A stretch of 64,000 nucleotides of DNA, from assembly GCF_019200975.1 (NCBI RefSeq), contig NZ_JAHTMR010000013.1, forward strand, positions 124,001-188,000, written 5' to 3'. The position numbers and the translations under genes are program-made. This DNA is from Pseudomonas sp. PD9R (GTDB lineage: Bacteria; Pseudomonadota; Gammaproteobacteria; Pseudomonadales; Pseudomonadaceae). Under the pieces are notes generated by a model. That model did no database searches. It was not told where the DNA came from and saw nothing but the letters and a program-made list of their open reading frames with translations. Shown here in pieces: positions 33,528 through 42,205 of this stretch (positions are counted from its first letter, which is position 1; each line of letters opens with the position of its first letter).

Positions 33528-34631
33528 TTAAAGCCTTACGCTAGCAAACGTCGATTCATTACGCGCCTGACTCAGCGCCGACAACGGTCCGGACAACGGC
33601 GACAGCACCAGGGCTTGCGGCAGCGGCATCATCGCCACTTGTTGCGTGGTGTTGGAACCTACGCGTTCGTCACGTGGTGGAATGCCGAAGTATTCGCGGT
33701 AGCACTTGGAGAAGTGCGGTGTGGAAACGAAGCCACAGACCGACGCGACTTCGATGATCGACATCGGCGTTTGCTTGAGCAACTGCCGGGCGCGGATCAG
33801 GCGCAGCTTCAAGTAGTAGCGCGATGGCGAGCAATGCAGGTATTTCTGGAACAGCCGTTCGAGCTGGCGACGGGACACGGCGACATACACCGCCAGTTCG
33901 TCGAGGTCGATCGGCTCTTCAAGGTTGGCCTCCATCAGCGCAACGATTTCCTGCAACTTCGGCTGGTTGGTGCCGAGCATGTGCTTGAGTGGCACGCGCT
34001 GGTGATCCTGTTCGTTGCGGATGCGCTCGTAGACAAACATCTCGGAGATCGCGGCCGACAACTCACGACCGTGATCGCGGCTGATCAGGTGCAACATCAT
34101 GTCCAGCGGCGCGGTGCCACCGGAGCTGGTGAAGCGGTTACGGTCGAGGGTGAACAAGCGAGTGCTCATGGCCACACGCGGAAACGCTTCCTGCATCGCA
34201 GCCAGGCATTCCCAGTGCACGCTGCAATCGAAACCGTCCAGCAAGCCGGCGCACGCCAGGGCCCAGCTGCCGGTGCAGACTGCGCCGAGGCGACGGGACT
34301 GACGCGCCTGGCTTTGCAGCCATGACACGTGTTCGCGGGTAACAGTGCGTTGAATACCGATACCGCCGCAGACGATCACGGTGTCCAGGGGCGGCGCTTT
34401 GTGCATGGAGGCGTCGGGGGTGATTTGCAGACCGTCACTGGCCCAGACCTGACCGCCATCGACGGTGAGGGTGGTCCAGCGATACAGTTCGCGACCGGAC
34501 AATTGATTGGCCATACGCAGAGGCTCCACTGCGGAAGCCAGGGAAATCAGCGTGAAATTGTCCAGCAGCAAAAAGCCGATGGATTGAGGCGCACGGTTCT
34601 GGGGTTGGGCCCCGGAGTTGAACGACGTCAT
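33528..34631 (-). CDS. gbdR: Glycine betaine/dimethylglycine-responsive AraC-family activator
   Basis: A 367-residue regulator, the same length as P. aeruginosa GbdR. The N-terminal GATase1/DJ-1-like domain (SIGFLLLDNFTLISLASAVE, VIVCGGIGIQRT, LGAVCTGSWALACAGLLDGF) senses glycine betaine or dimethylglycine. The C-terminal AraC domain carries SRRQLERLFQKYLHCSPSRY and SIIEVASVCGFVSTPHFSKC. In P. aeruginosa GbdR activates gbcA, gbcB, dgcA, glyA-sox, cbcXWV and the serine dehydratase gene, all present in this window. A paralogue of CdhR lies at 26804-27748. A Q/P/L-rich C-terminal tail follows the HTH domain. Confidence 0.94.
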   Translation of the reverse strand: MTSFNSGAQPQNRAPQSIGFLLLDNFTLISLASAVEPLRMANQLSGRELYRWTTLTVDGGQVWASDGLQITPDASMHKAPPLDTVIVCGGIGIQRTVTREHVSWLQSQARQSRRLGAVCTGSWALACAGLLDGFDCSVHWECLAAMQEAFPRVAMSTRLFTLDRNRFTSSGGTAPLDMMLHLISRDHGRELSAAISEMFVYERIRNEQDHQRVPLKHMLGTNQPKLQEIVALMEANLEEPIDLDELAVYVAVSRRQLERLFQKYLHCSPSRYYLKLRLIRARQLLKQTPMSIIEVASVCGFVSTPHFSKCYREYFGIPPRDERVGSNTTQQVAMMPLPQALVLSPLSGPLSALSQARNESTFASVRL

Positions 34632-34869
34632 CGCGGTATCTCCTCACACAAAGCGGGTGATGGCCTCAGGCGGAGGCTCTTGTTATTGCCATCGTTCTCG
34701 CGTGGGAGACGGGCTTTGTAATGACAGAGCAATTGCCATGCCTAAATTTGAATGCGCGTTCAATAACTCCTGAAAACGACGTCGTGGTGTGTCTAAATAT
34801 GACGCGTAGCAAGTAGGGGTTAAGAGTGCCATTAGGCGAGACAAGCGCCCTACACCAATGCGTGTGAGC
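34632..34869. other. gbdR upstream region
   Basis: No gene is seen. The region should contain the minus-strand gbdR promoter. It is AT-richer than the surroundings and includes GAACGTTCAA-like and ACGACGTCGT inverted repeats (about 34777-34786), but no site can be assigned to a regulator. Confidence 0.35.
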
Positions 34870-35021
34870 AAATCGGTAGCACTTGTGGGAACGGGGCTGC
34901 GACGAGCCGGAAAAGAGTGTCACCGCAGGCACGCGGTGACGGGTGGTCAGGGTCGTTTTTGATCCCTGACCTTGAGGTCATGATTTACCTGTTTGCGACG
35001 CGCCAAAAGGTGGCGCGTTTT
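34870..35021 (+). ncRNA. Candidate structured RNA upstream of gbdR
   Basis: Three stable hairpins follow one another on the plus strand: GTCACCGC/GCGGTGAC (34919-34940, 6-base loop), GGTCAGGG/CCCTGACC (34945-34971, loop containing TTTTT) and ACGCGCCA/TGGCGCGT followed by TTTT (34998-35021). Both flanking genes, gbdR and the serine dehydratase gene, are on the minus strand, so a plus-strand terminator here has no gene to serve. The 5' end is not defined; the given start is a guess. Confidence 0.3.
34998..35021 (+). terminator. Plus-strand intrinsic terminator in the gbdR-serine dehydratase gap
   Basis: A perfect 8-bp stem ACGCGCCA/TGGCGCGT with a 5-base loop, ending in TTTT. On the minus strand no T-run follows, so orientation is plus. 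Confidence 0.55.
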
Positions 35022-35078
35022 GAATCGGGTGTGCACTTAGCGCGCAGTTTTGACTGGATTTACCGCTTCAAAAACCTC

Positions 35079-35160
35079 ATGTAGGAGCTGCCGCAGGCTG
35101 CGATCTTTTGATCTTGATTTCTTAAGATCAAAAGATCGCAGCCTGCGGCAGCTCCTACAT
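35079..35160. repeat. REP family I inverted pair
   Basis: Perfect CCGCAGG-type arms with a TTTTGATCTTGATTTCTTAAG centre, 17 bases after the serine dehydratase stop (minus strand). Likely terminator of that gene. Confidence 0.92.
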
Positions 35161-35176
35161 TAGTTCACCTGCGGTC

Positions 35177-36553
35177 TCAGCACTCAACGGCGCTGACAGC
35201 CAAACCACCCCGCGACGTCTCCTTGTACTTGTCATGCATATCGGCACCGGTATCGCGCATTGTGCGAATCACCCGATCCAGCGAAATGAAATGCTGACCA
35301 TCACCGCGCAACGCCATCTGCGCCGCGTTGATCGCCTTAACCGCGGCAATCGCGTTGCGCTCGATGCACGGCACCTGCACCAGACCGCCCACCGGATCAC
35401 AGGTCAACCCGAGGTTGTGTTCCAGGCCGATTTCCGCCGCGTTGCACAACTGCTCCGGCGTGGCGCCGAGGATTTCCGCCAACCCGGCCGCCGCCATGGC
35501 GCAGGCCGAACCGACTTCGCCCTGGCACCCGACTTCAGCACCGGAGATCGATGCGTTCTTCTTGCACAAAATCCCGACTGCCGCCGCACTGAGCAAGTAG
35601 TCGACGACATTGGCATCGGTCACGGCTTCGCTGAACTTCATAAAATAGTGCAACACCGCCGGGATGATTCCCGCCGCGCCATTGGTCGGTGCCGTAACCA
35701 TGCGCCCGCCGGCGGCGTTTTCTTCGTTGACCGCCAGGGCGAACAGGTTGACCCACTCCATGGCGCTGAGCGTCGAGCCGATCACGTTGGGCTTGTTCAG
35801 CTCCTGCAGGCTGCGATGCAGCTTGGCCGCACGCCGACGCACATTCAGGCCACCGGGCAGGATGCCCTCATGCTTGAGCCCCTGCTCGACGCAGTCCTGC
35901 ATGGCGCGCCAGAGCGTCATCAGGCCACTGCGAATTTCTGCTTCGCTGCGCCAGACCTTCTCGTTAGCCAGCATTAATTCAGCAACGCGCAGGTTGTGCT
36001 TTTTACACAGCTCCAGCAGCTCGGCGGCACTGGAGAAATCGTAAGGCAGCACCGTGCGATCCATGTCGACAACGCCACTGGATGCCTGGGCCTCATCGAC
36101 GACAAAACCGCCGCCGACCGAATAGTAGGTGTCGCGATGCAACTCGCCGTGATCGTCTTCGACAATCAAGGTCATGGCGTTGGGATGGAATGGCAGGTTT
36201 TCGTCGATCAGGCGCATGTCCCGCGCCCAAATGAACGGCACCGAAAAGCGACCATCAAGCAACAATGTGTGGGTTTCGCGCAGGGTGTTGATGCGGATGC
36301 CGATTTGCGACGGATCGATCGCATCCGGCCACTCACCCATCAGGCCCATGATCACAGCATTGTCGCTGCCGTGACCGATGCCGGTGGCCGACAACGAACC
36401 AAACAGCTGAACTTCGACGCGCCGCACCTGCTCCAGCAGACCGCGTTCACGCAGGCCCTGTACGAACAGCGCCGCCGCCCGCATAGGCCCCACGGTGTGC
36501 GAACTGGAGGGGCCGATGCCGATTTTGAACAGGTCGAAAACACTGATAGCCAT
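35177..36553 (-). CDS. sdaB: L-serine ammonia-lyase (single-chain, iron-sulfur)
   Basis: A 458-residue L-serine dehydratase that deaminates serine to pyruvate, the exit of the betaine pathway into central metabolism. The beta-domain start FKIGIGPSSSHTVGPMRAA and the C-terminal alpha domain with GAEVGCQGEVGSACAMAAAG and the cluster-binding cysteines (including GLTCDPVGGLVQVPCIER) are intact. It is divergent from cbcX, and the gene beside gbdR in P. aeruginosa (sdaB) is GbdR-induced. The symbol follows that orthologue; sdaA would be equally valid by enzyme type. Confidence 0.92.
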   Translation of the reverse strand: MAISVFDLFKIGIGPSSSHTVGPMRAAALFVQGLRERGLLEQVRRVEVQLFGSLSATGIGHGSDNAVIMGLMGEWPDAIDPSQIGIRINTLRETHTLLLDGRFSVPFIWARDMRLIDENLPFHPNAMTLIVEDDHGELHRDTYYSVGGGFVVDEAQASSGVVDMDRTVLPYDFSSAAELLELCKKHNLRVAELMLANEKVWRSEAEIRSGLMTLWRAMQDCVEQGLKHEGILPGGLNVRRRAAKLHRSLQELNKPNVIGSTLSAMEWVNLFALAVNEENAAGGRMVTAPTNGAAGIIPAVLHYFMKFSEAVTDANVVDYLLSAAAVGILCKKNASISGAEVGCQGEVGSACAMAAAGLAEILGATPEQLCNAAEIGLEHNLGLTCDPVGGLVQVPCIERNAIAAVKAINAAQMALRGDGQHFISLDRVIRTMRDTGADMHDKYKETSRGGLAVSAVEC

Positions 36554-36988
36554 TACTGCCTGACTCCTGGATGTGCCAACTCCAGGCGCAAAAGCGCCCG
36601 GTGACGGAGCTGCTACGCTGAAGCTGCAATCCGTCGGGATGGCCGCATCATCAGGCTTTTACCGTGTCGTTCGACGTCTCACACCGACGCACTCATGCCC
36701 ACTAACGCCGCGTGTCTTTTACGTCGCCTTTTCGCGGTTTTTTTGTGACGCAGAGGGGAAAAATGGGCTGAAAAAAGCTGTAAACGACGTTACTGACACT
36801 GGATGCGACCATCCCTGTACTGGTTACGACGCACCCTGTAGGCGTCAGATTTTCACTGGTACATGATCGTATCGACTCGATTGCAAGGCGCCGTGGTAGA
36901 GCTGTCTCCAAAACGCCATCCAACCGCAACCTATAAGTGCGGTGGTCCAGTCGGAACACTGCCAAAAAAAACACCAAGGAGTCCATCC
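36554..36988. other. Divergent sdaB-cbcX control region
   Basis: A 435-base gap with no gene. It contains the direct repeat listed separately at 36804-36841 and, just before cbcX, the RBS AAGGAG (36976-36981). The cbcX frame is open through part of this region, but the sequence before ATG 36989 is not a signal peptide. Confidence 0.5.
36804..36841. promoter_or_regulatory. Predicted GbdR operator (direct repeat, 21-bp phase)
   Basis: TGCGACCATCCCTGTA (36804-36819) and TACGACGCACCCTGTA (36825-36840) are direct repeats sharing T-x-CGAC and CCCTGTA, starting exactly 21 bases apart. The site lies about 150 bases before cbcX and 250 before sdaB, both GbdR targets in P. aeruginosa. Assignment to GbdR is inference. 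Confidence 0.6.
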
Positions 36989-37936
36989 ATGAAAGGTTCC
37001 CCGTCGTTGTTGTTGGCCGCCATGCTAAGTCTGCCGCTTCTGGCGCAAGCCGCCGAGCCGGCGCAGTGCAGTACCGTAAACTTCTCCGATGTCGGCTGGA
37101 CCGACATCACCGCCACAACCGCGACCACCAGCGTCGTACTCGACGCCCTGGGCTACAAAACCAAGACCACGATGATTTCCGTGCCGGTGACCTACAAGTC
37201 CCTGGCCGACGGCAAGAACATGGACATCTTCCTGGGGAACTGGATGCCAACCATGGAAAACGACATCAAGGCTTATCGTGATGCCGGCACCGTGGAAACC
37301 GTGCGCACCAACCTCAAAGGCGCCAAATACACGCTGGCCGTGCCACAGGCACTGTATGACAAAGGCCTGCACGATTTCGCCGACATCGCCAAGTTCAAGA
37401 AAGAGCTGGACGGCAAGATTTACGGCATCGAACCGGGTAATGACGGCAACCGTCTGATCCAGAGTATGATCGACAAGAACGCCTTCGGCCTCAAAGACGC
37501 TGGTTTCAAAGTGGTCGAATCCAGTGAAGCCGGCATGCTCTCGCAAGTCGACCGCGCACAGAAACGTGACACCGCCGTCGTGTTCCTCGGCTGGGCGCCT
37601 CACCCGATGAACAAGCGTTTCAAAATCCAGTACCTCACCGGCGGCGATGATTATTTCGGCCCGGATTTCGGTGCAGCGACCGTCCTGACCAACACCCGCA
37701 AAGGGTACGCCCAGGAATGCAGCAACGTGGGTCAGCTGCTGAAGAACCTGGAGTTCACCGTCGACATGGAAAGCACCCTCATGGGCAACATCCTGGACGA
37801 CAAGATGAAGCCTGACGCGGCCGCCAAGGCCTGGCTTAAAAAGAATCCACAGGTCCTCGATACCTGGCTCGCTGGCGTGACCACCATTGACGGTAAACCT
37901 GGCCTGGAGGCCGTGAAAGCAAGTTTGGCCAAGTAA
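36989..37936 (+). CDS. cbcX: Choline-binding periplasmic protein
   Basis: A 315-residue periplasmic protein from ATG 36989 with a clear signal peptide (MKGSPSLLLAAMLSLPLLAQ, cleaved near AEPAQC). OpuAC-like motifs: VNFSDVGWTDITATTATTSV, LGNWMPTMENDIKAYRDAG, GKIYGIEPGNDGNRLIQSMI, VESSEAGMLSQVDRAQKRDT and VVFLGWAPHPMN. The tryptophans in these segments form the aromatic box for quaternary ammonium ligands. It delivers choline to the CbcWV permease encoded next. It resembles CaiX closely in layout, including a downstream hairpin. Confidence 0.93.
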   Translation: MKGSPSLLLAAMLSLPLLAQAAEPAQCSTVNFSDVGWTDITATTATTSVVLDALGYKTKTTMISVPVTYKSLADGKNMDIFLGNWMPTMENDIKAYRDAGTVETVRTNLKGAKYTLAVPQALYDKGLHDFADIAKFKKELDGKIYGIEPGNDGNRLIQSMIDKNAFGLKDAGFKVVESSEAGMLSQVDRAQKRDTAVVFLGWAPHPMNKRFKIQYLTGGDDYFGPDFGAATVLTNTRKGYAQECSNVGQLLKNLEFTVDMESTLMGNILDDKMKPDAAAKAWLKKNPQVLDTWLAGVTTIDGKPGLEAVKASLAK

Positions 37937-37945
37937 TCGCTTACG

Positions 37946-37967
37946 CCGGGCGAGTTCGCTCGCCCGG
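37946..37967 (+). terminator. Hairpin with UUCG loop between cbcX and cbcW
   Basis: A perfect 9-bp stem CCGGGCGAG/CTCGCCCGG closing a TTCG tetraloop, ten bases after the cbcX stop and followed by GCTGTTTATTT. It probably limits read-through into cbcWV or protects the cbcX message. Confidence 0.7.
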
Positions 37968-38002
37968 GCTGTTTATTTCCTTGCATGCGGACGTTCACTA
38001 CC

Positions 38003-38848
38003 ATGCTGATTGATCAGAAAATCCCCTTAGGCCAGTACATCGCGGGCTTCGTTGAATGGTTGACGCAACACGGCGCCAGCACCTTCGACGCAATCGCCGT
38101 GACACTGGAAACGATGATCCACGGCGTGACGTTCGCGCTGACCTGGTTCAACCCGCTGGCATTGATCGGCCTAATCGCATTACTTGCACACTTCATCCAA
38201 CGCAAATGGGGCCTGACCGTTTTCGTCATTGCCTCCTTCCTGCTGATCCTCAATCTGGGGTATTGGCAGGAAACCATGGAAACCCTCGCCCAGGTGCTCT
38301 TCGCCACCCTGGTTTGCGTGGTCATCGGCGTACCGTTGGGTATCGTCGCCGCGCACAAACCGATGTTCTACACGCTGATGCGTCCGGTGCTCGATCTGAT
38401 GCAGACCGTACCGACGTTCGTGTACCTCATTCCTACCCTGACCCTTTTCGGTCTGGGTGTGGTCCCGGGTCTGATTTCGACGGTGGTGTTCGCGATTGCC
38501 GCGCCTATCCGCCTGACCTACTTGGGCATCCGCGATGTCCCGGAAGAATTGATGGACGCCGGCAAAGCCTTTGGCTGCTCGCGACGTCAACTGCTCTCGC
38601 GAATCGAACTGCCCCACGCCATGCCAAGCATCGCGGCCGGTATTACCCAGTGCATCATGCTGTCGTTGTCGATGGTGGTGATCGCGGCACTGGTGGGCGC
38701 CGACGGCTTGGGCAAACCGGTGGTCAACGCACTGAATACCGCTGATATCGCCCTGGGCTTCGAAGCGGGCTTGGCGATCGTACTGCTGGCGATCATGCTC
38801 GACCGTATCTGCAAACAACCCGACGCCAAAGTAGGGGGTGACGCATGA
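38003..38848 (+). CDS. cbcW: Choline ABC transporter permease
   Basis: A 281-residue inner-membrane permease from ATG 38003 (MLIDQKIPLGQYIAGFVEWL); the ATG at 37985 adds six residues and is possible. About seven membrane segments are seen, including WFNPLALIGLIALLAHFI, LTVFVIASFLLILNLGY and VLFATLVCVVIGVPLGIVAA. The EAA loop reads DVPEELMDAGKAFGCSRRQL. It forms the translocation core shared by CbcX, CaiX and probably BetX in pseudomonads (established for P. syringae and P. aeruginosa). Its stop overlaps the cbcV start. Confidence 0.92.
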   Translation: MLIDQKIPLGQYIAGFVEWLTQHGASTFDAIAVTLETMIHGVTFALTWFNPLALIGLIALLAHFIQRKWGLTVFVIASFLLILNLGYWQETMETLAQVLFATLVCVVIGVPLGIVAAHKPMFYTLMRPVLDLMQTVPTFVYLIPTLTLFGLGVVPGLISTVVFAIAAPIRLTYLGIRDVPEELMDAGKAFGCSRRQLLSRIELPHAMPSIAAGITQCIMLSLSMVVIAALVGADGLGKPVVNALNTADIALGFEAGLAIVLLAIMLDRICKQPDAKVGGDA

Positions 38849-40023
38849 GCATTATTCGCTTCGAGAACGTTGACGTTATCTTCTCCAGGGATCCACGCGA
38901 GGCGCTCAAGCTGCTGGATCAGGGCATGACCCGCAACGAGATCCTGAAAAAGACCGGGCAGATCGTAGGCGTCGAGAAAGCCAGCCTTGATGTCGAAAAA
39001 GGTGAAATCTGTGTACTGATGGGCCTGTCCGGTTCTGGCAAGTCCAGCCTGTTGCGCTGCATCAACGGCCTCAATACCGTCAGCCGCGGCAAGTTGTTCG
39101 TCGAGCACGAAGGCCGTCAGATCGACATCGCTGCGTGCACGCCAGCCGAGCTGAAAATGATGCGCACCAAGCGCATTGCCATGGTGTTCCAGAAGTTCGC
39201 CCTGATGCCTTGGCTGACGGTGCGCGAGAACATCAGCTTCGGCCTGGAAATGCAGGGTCGTCCCGAGAAGGAACGACGCAAGCTGGTGGACGACAAGCTT
39301 GAACTGGTGGGCCTGACCCAGTGGCGCAACAAGAAACCCAATGAGCTGTCCGGTGGTATGCAACAACGTGTGGGCCTGGCTCGCGCGCTGGCGATGGACG
39401 CCGATATTCTGCTGATGGACGAACCGTTTTCAGCCCTCGACCCGCTGATCCGCCAAGGCCTGCAGGACGAACTGCTGGAACTGCAACGCAAGCTGAGCAA
39501 AACCATCGTGTTCGTAAGCCACGACCTTGATGAAGCCCTGAAGCTCGGCAGCCGTATCGCGATCATGAAAGACGGCCGGATCATCCAGTACAGCAAGCCG
39601 GAAGAAATCGTCCTCAACCCCGCGGATGACTACGTGCGGACCTTCGTGGCCCACACCAACCCGCTCAATGTGTTGTGCGGCCGCAGCCTGATGCGCACGC
39701 TGGACAACTGCAAACGCATCAACGGTTCGGTGTGTCTCGATCCGGGCGGCGATTCGTGGCTGGACCTGGCGGAAGGCAACACCATCAAGGGCGCTCGCCA
39801 GAACGGCGCGAGCCTGGATTTGCAGAACTGGATTCCAGGTCAAGCGGTTGAAGGCCTGGGTCGTAGGCCAACGCTGGTGGACTCGAACATCGGCATGCGC
39901 GACGCGCTGCAGATTCGTTATCAGACCGGCAACAAACTGGTGCTGCACGACAACAACCAGGTCGTTGGGATTCTCGGCGACAGCGAGCTGTATCACGCGC
40001 TGCTCGGCAAGAACCTGGGGTAA
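38845..40023 (+). CDS. cbcV: Choline ABC transporter ATP-binding protein
   Basis: A 392-residue ProV/OpuAA-type ATPase. It has Walker A GLSGSGKSSLLR (near residue 58), signature LSGGMQQRVGLARALAM, Walker B ILLMDEPFSALD and switch histidine VFVSHDLDEAL. The C-terminal third is a CBS-like regulatory region (GLGRRPTLVDSNIGMRDALQ, NQVVGILGDSELYHALL) as in OpuA-type osmolyte transporters. It overlaps cbcW by four bases (ATGA), and a strong terminator follows the stop. Confidence 0.93.
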   Translation: MSIIRFENVDVIFSRDPREALKLLDQGMTRNEILKKTGQIVGVEKASLDVEKGEICVLMGLSGSGKSSLLRCINGLNTVSRGKLFVEHEGRQIDIAACTPAELKMMRTKRIAMVFQKFALMPWLTVRENISFGLEMQGRPEKERRKLVDDKLELVGLTQWRNKKPNELSGGMQQRVGLARALAMDADILLMDEPFSALDPLIRQGLQDELLELQRKLSKTIVFVSHDLDEALKLGSRIAIMKDGRIIQYSKPEEIVLNPADDYVRTFVAHTNPLNVLCGRSLMRTLDNCKRINGSVCLDPGGDSWLDLAEGNTIKGARQNGASLDLQNWIPGQAVEGLGRRPTLVDSNIGMRDALQIRYQTGNKLVLHDNNQVVGILGDSELYHALLGKNLG

Positions 40024-40035
40024 GGCAACACATGC

Positions 40036-40067
40036 AAAAACGCCGCGAGAGGATCGCGGCGTTTTTG
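40036..40067 (+). terminator. Intrinsic terminator of cbcXWV
   Basis: AAAAACGCCGCGA, a short loop, then TCGCGGCGTTTTTGTTT: a 9-bp G+C stem flanked by A and T runs, 12 bases after the cbcV stop. Bidirectional in form. Confidence 0.9.
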
Positions 40068-40081
40068 TTTATGCGGAGCGA

Positions 40082-40161
40082 AGATCAAAAGATCGCAGCC
40101 TGCGGCAGCTCTACATGAAACACACTCCCCTGTAGGAACTGCCGCAGGCTGCGATCTTTTA
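40082..40161. repeat. REP family I inverted pair (arms facing outward)
   Basis: Lies between the cbcV terminator and the convergent betT stop. The left arm has lost one C (GGCAGCTCTAC) and the right arm reads GTAGGAACTG. Confidence 0.88.
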
Positions 40162-40207
40162 AAGCTGATGCGGTGTTTCAGACGGAAACACCGCGCCACT
40201 TCACAAC

Positions 40208-42205
40208 TTAGCTATAAACCCGGCCAAGGAGCTGCCGATGGCTTTCAAACTGATCGAGCACGTCACGGGTGATCTGGTCCTGGGTGAAACCCATCAAGTC
40301 GTAGTCCTGGCTGCCGTTGTGCAGGTACACCTCGGCGCGGTAATAACGCTGGCGCGCCTCATCGGACTGAGCCGATTCGGTTGGCGTAGCCAGGTAACCA
40401 TCCAGGCTGACTTCGTAGACAAACGGGTTGCCCTCTTCCATCTCGACCCGTACGCCCATGCACCGCTTGGACTTGCCCAACAGCGTCTGAACTTCCAGAC
40501 CCTGGGCACGCATTTGCGCCGTCGCATCTTCCAATGCCGGGCTCACATGCTTGTCCATGAAACGCTGGACGATCGACTGGCTCGGTTGCAGGTCCAGTTG
40601 GGTCAAGCGCTCAGTGAAACCACGACGACCGCGCGCCGCCAACTCGGCTTGTTCCTGTTCGATCTGCACGTCCTGGCGCATAGCCTTGTGCAAGCCGAAC
40701 ATGAAGAACACCAGGACCACCGAGAACGGCAGACCGGCCAGCACCACCATGGTTTGCATGGCTTCGAAGTTACCGGCGAACAGCAGGCCGATGGTCACCA
40801 GGGTGATTACCGCCGACCAGAAAATCCGCAGCCAGTGCGGCGCGTCTTCGTCGACGTTGCCGCCCTTGCAGGAGAGATTGGCCATCATCACCGCGCCGGA
40901 ATCCGCCGGGGTCAGGAACAGCACGAAACCGACGAAGATCGACACGCCGATCACAATCTTCGACGCCGGGTAATGCTCAAGCAACTGGTAGATCGCCATG
41001 GACGGCTGTTCCAGCGCCGTCTTCCCGAGCTCCACCGCCCCATGGTTCATCACCAGGTCCAACGCCGAGTTACCGAAGATCGACAGCCACGCCAGGGTGA
41101 AGCCCAGTGGAATCAGCAGCACGCCAGCCACCAGTTCACGCACCGTGCGACCACGGGAAATACGCGCGATGAACATGCCTACGAATGGCGCCCAGGAAAT
41201 CCACCAGGCCCAGTAGAACAGGGTCCACAGGCCCAACCAGCGGTCGGACTTTTCGCTGTCGCCTTCATACACGTAGAGGTCGAAGGTCTTCAGCACCACG
41301 CCGTTCAGGTAGTCGCCGATGTTCTGCACAAAGCCGTTGAGCAGGTGCAGGGTCGGGCCGAACAGCAGGACGAAAATCAGCAGGCCGCTGAACAGCACGA
41401 TGTTCAGGTTGGACAGACGACGGATGCCGTTTTCCACACCGGATACTGCAGCGATGGTTGCCACCGTGCTCATCACGATGATCACGATCAGCAGGTTGGT
41501 GTTGCTGTGCTCCATGCCAAACAGGTTTTCAAGGCCCGACGACACTTGCAGCGAACCAATCCCCAGATTCGTCACCAGACCCAGCAGGGTCACGAACATG
41601 CCAAAGCCATCTACCGCATGACCGGCAGCGCCTTTGACCCAACGTTCGCCCACCAGCGGGTACAGCGCCGAACGCAACGCCAGCGGCTGGTTATGCCGAT
41701 AAGCAAAATACGCCACGGCCAGGCCGACCAATGCGTAGATCGCCCAGCCGTGCAGGCCCCAGTGCAGGAAGGTCAGCTGAACTGCCTGGCGCGCAGCCAT
41801 GTTGCTCGCAGCGACGCCTTCCGGCGGGTTGAAGTAGTGATCCAGCGGCTCGGACGCACCGAAGTACAGCAGCGAAATGCCGATACCCGACGAGAACAGC
41901 ATCCCCGCCCAGGCGCCGTAGCTGAAGTCCGGGGTGTCGTCCTTGCTGCCCAGTTTGAGTTTGCCGTAGGACGAAAACGCCAGGCCGATGACGAACACCA
42001 GATAGGCGGCAATGACCACCATGTAGTACCAGCCGAAGCTGCGGGACAACCAGGCCTGAGCCACTCCCAGCATTCTGCCGGCCTCTTGCGGGGCGATGAT
42101 CAGAATGGCGGTCAACAACAGAATCAACGCGGTAGAGGTGTAGAACACCCAACCGTTGACCGTCACCTTCTCGGGTGGGGTCTTTATTAGCGAGGCAGAA
42201 CTCAT
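40208..42205 (-). CDS. betT: High-affinity choline transporter of the BCCT family
   Basis: A 665-residue BCCT transporter for proton-driven choline uptake. Twelve membrane segments are expected; the family signature region reads LHWGLHGWAIYALVGLAVAY, preceded by GMLFSSGIGISLLYFGASEP, and aromatic WTLFYWAWWISWAPFVGMFI forms part of the substrate site. A C-terminal cytoplasmic domain of about 150 residues (AMRQDVQIEQEQAELAARGR onward) is typical of osmoregulated BetT. It is divergent from betI with a BetI-type palindrome in the 323-base gap, so it is probably repressed by BetI. Confidence 0.94.
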   Translation of the reverse strand: MSSASLIKTPPEKVTVNGWVFYTSTALILLLTAILIIAPQEAGRMLGVAQAWLSRSFGWYYMVVIAAYLVFVIGLAFSSYGKLKLGSKDDTPDFSYGAWAGMLFSSGIGISLLYFGASEPLDHYFNPPEGVAASNMAARQAVQLTFLHWGLHGWAIYALVGLAVAYFAYRHNQPLALRSALYPLVGERWVKGAAGHAVDGFGMFVTLLGLVTNLGIGSLQVSSGLENLFGMEHSNTNLLIVIIVMSTVATIAAVSGVENGIRRLSNLNIVLFSGLLIFVLLFGPTLHLLNGFVQNIGDYLNGVVLKTFDLYVYEGDSEKSDRWLGLWTLFYWAWWISWAPFVGMFIARISRGRTVRELVAGVLLIPLGFTLAWLSIFGNSALDLVMNHGAVELGKTALEQPSMAIYQLLEHYPASKIVIGVSIFVGFVLFLTPADSGAVMMANLSCKGGNVDEDAPHWLRIFWSAVITLVTIGLLFAGNFEAMQTMVVLAGLPFSVVLVFFMFGLHKAMRQDVQIEQEQAELAARGRRGFTERLTQLDLQPSQSIVQRFMDKHVSPALEDATAQMRAQGLEVQTLLGKSKRCMGVRVEMEEGNPFVYEVSLDGYLATPTESAQSDEARQRYYRAEVYLHNGSQDYDLMGFTQDQITRDVLDQFESHRQLLGRVYS

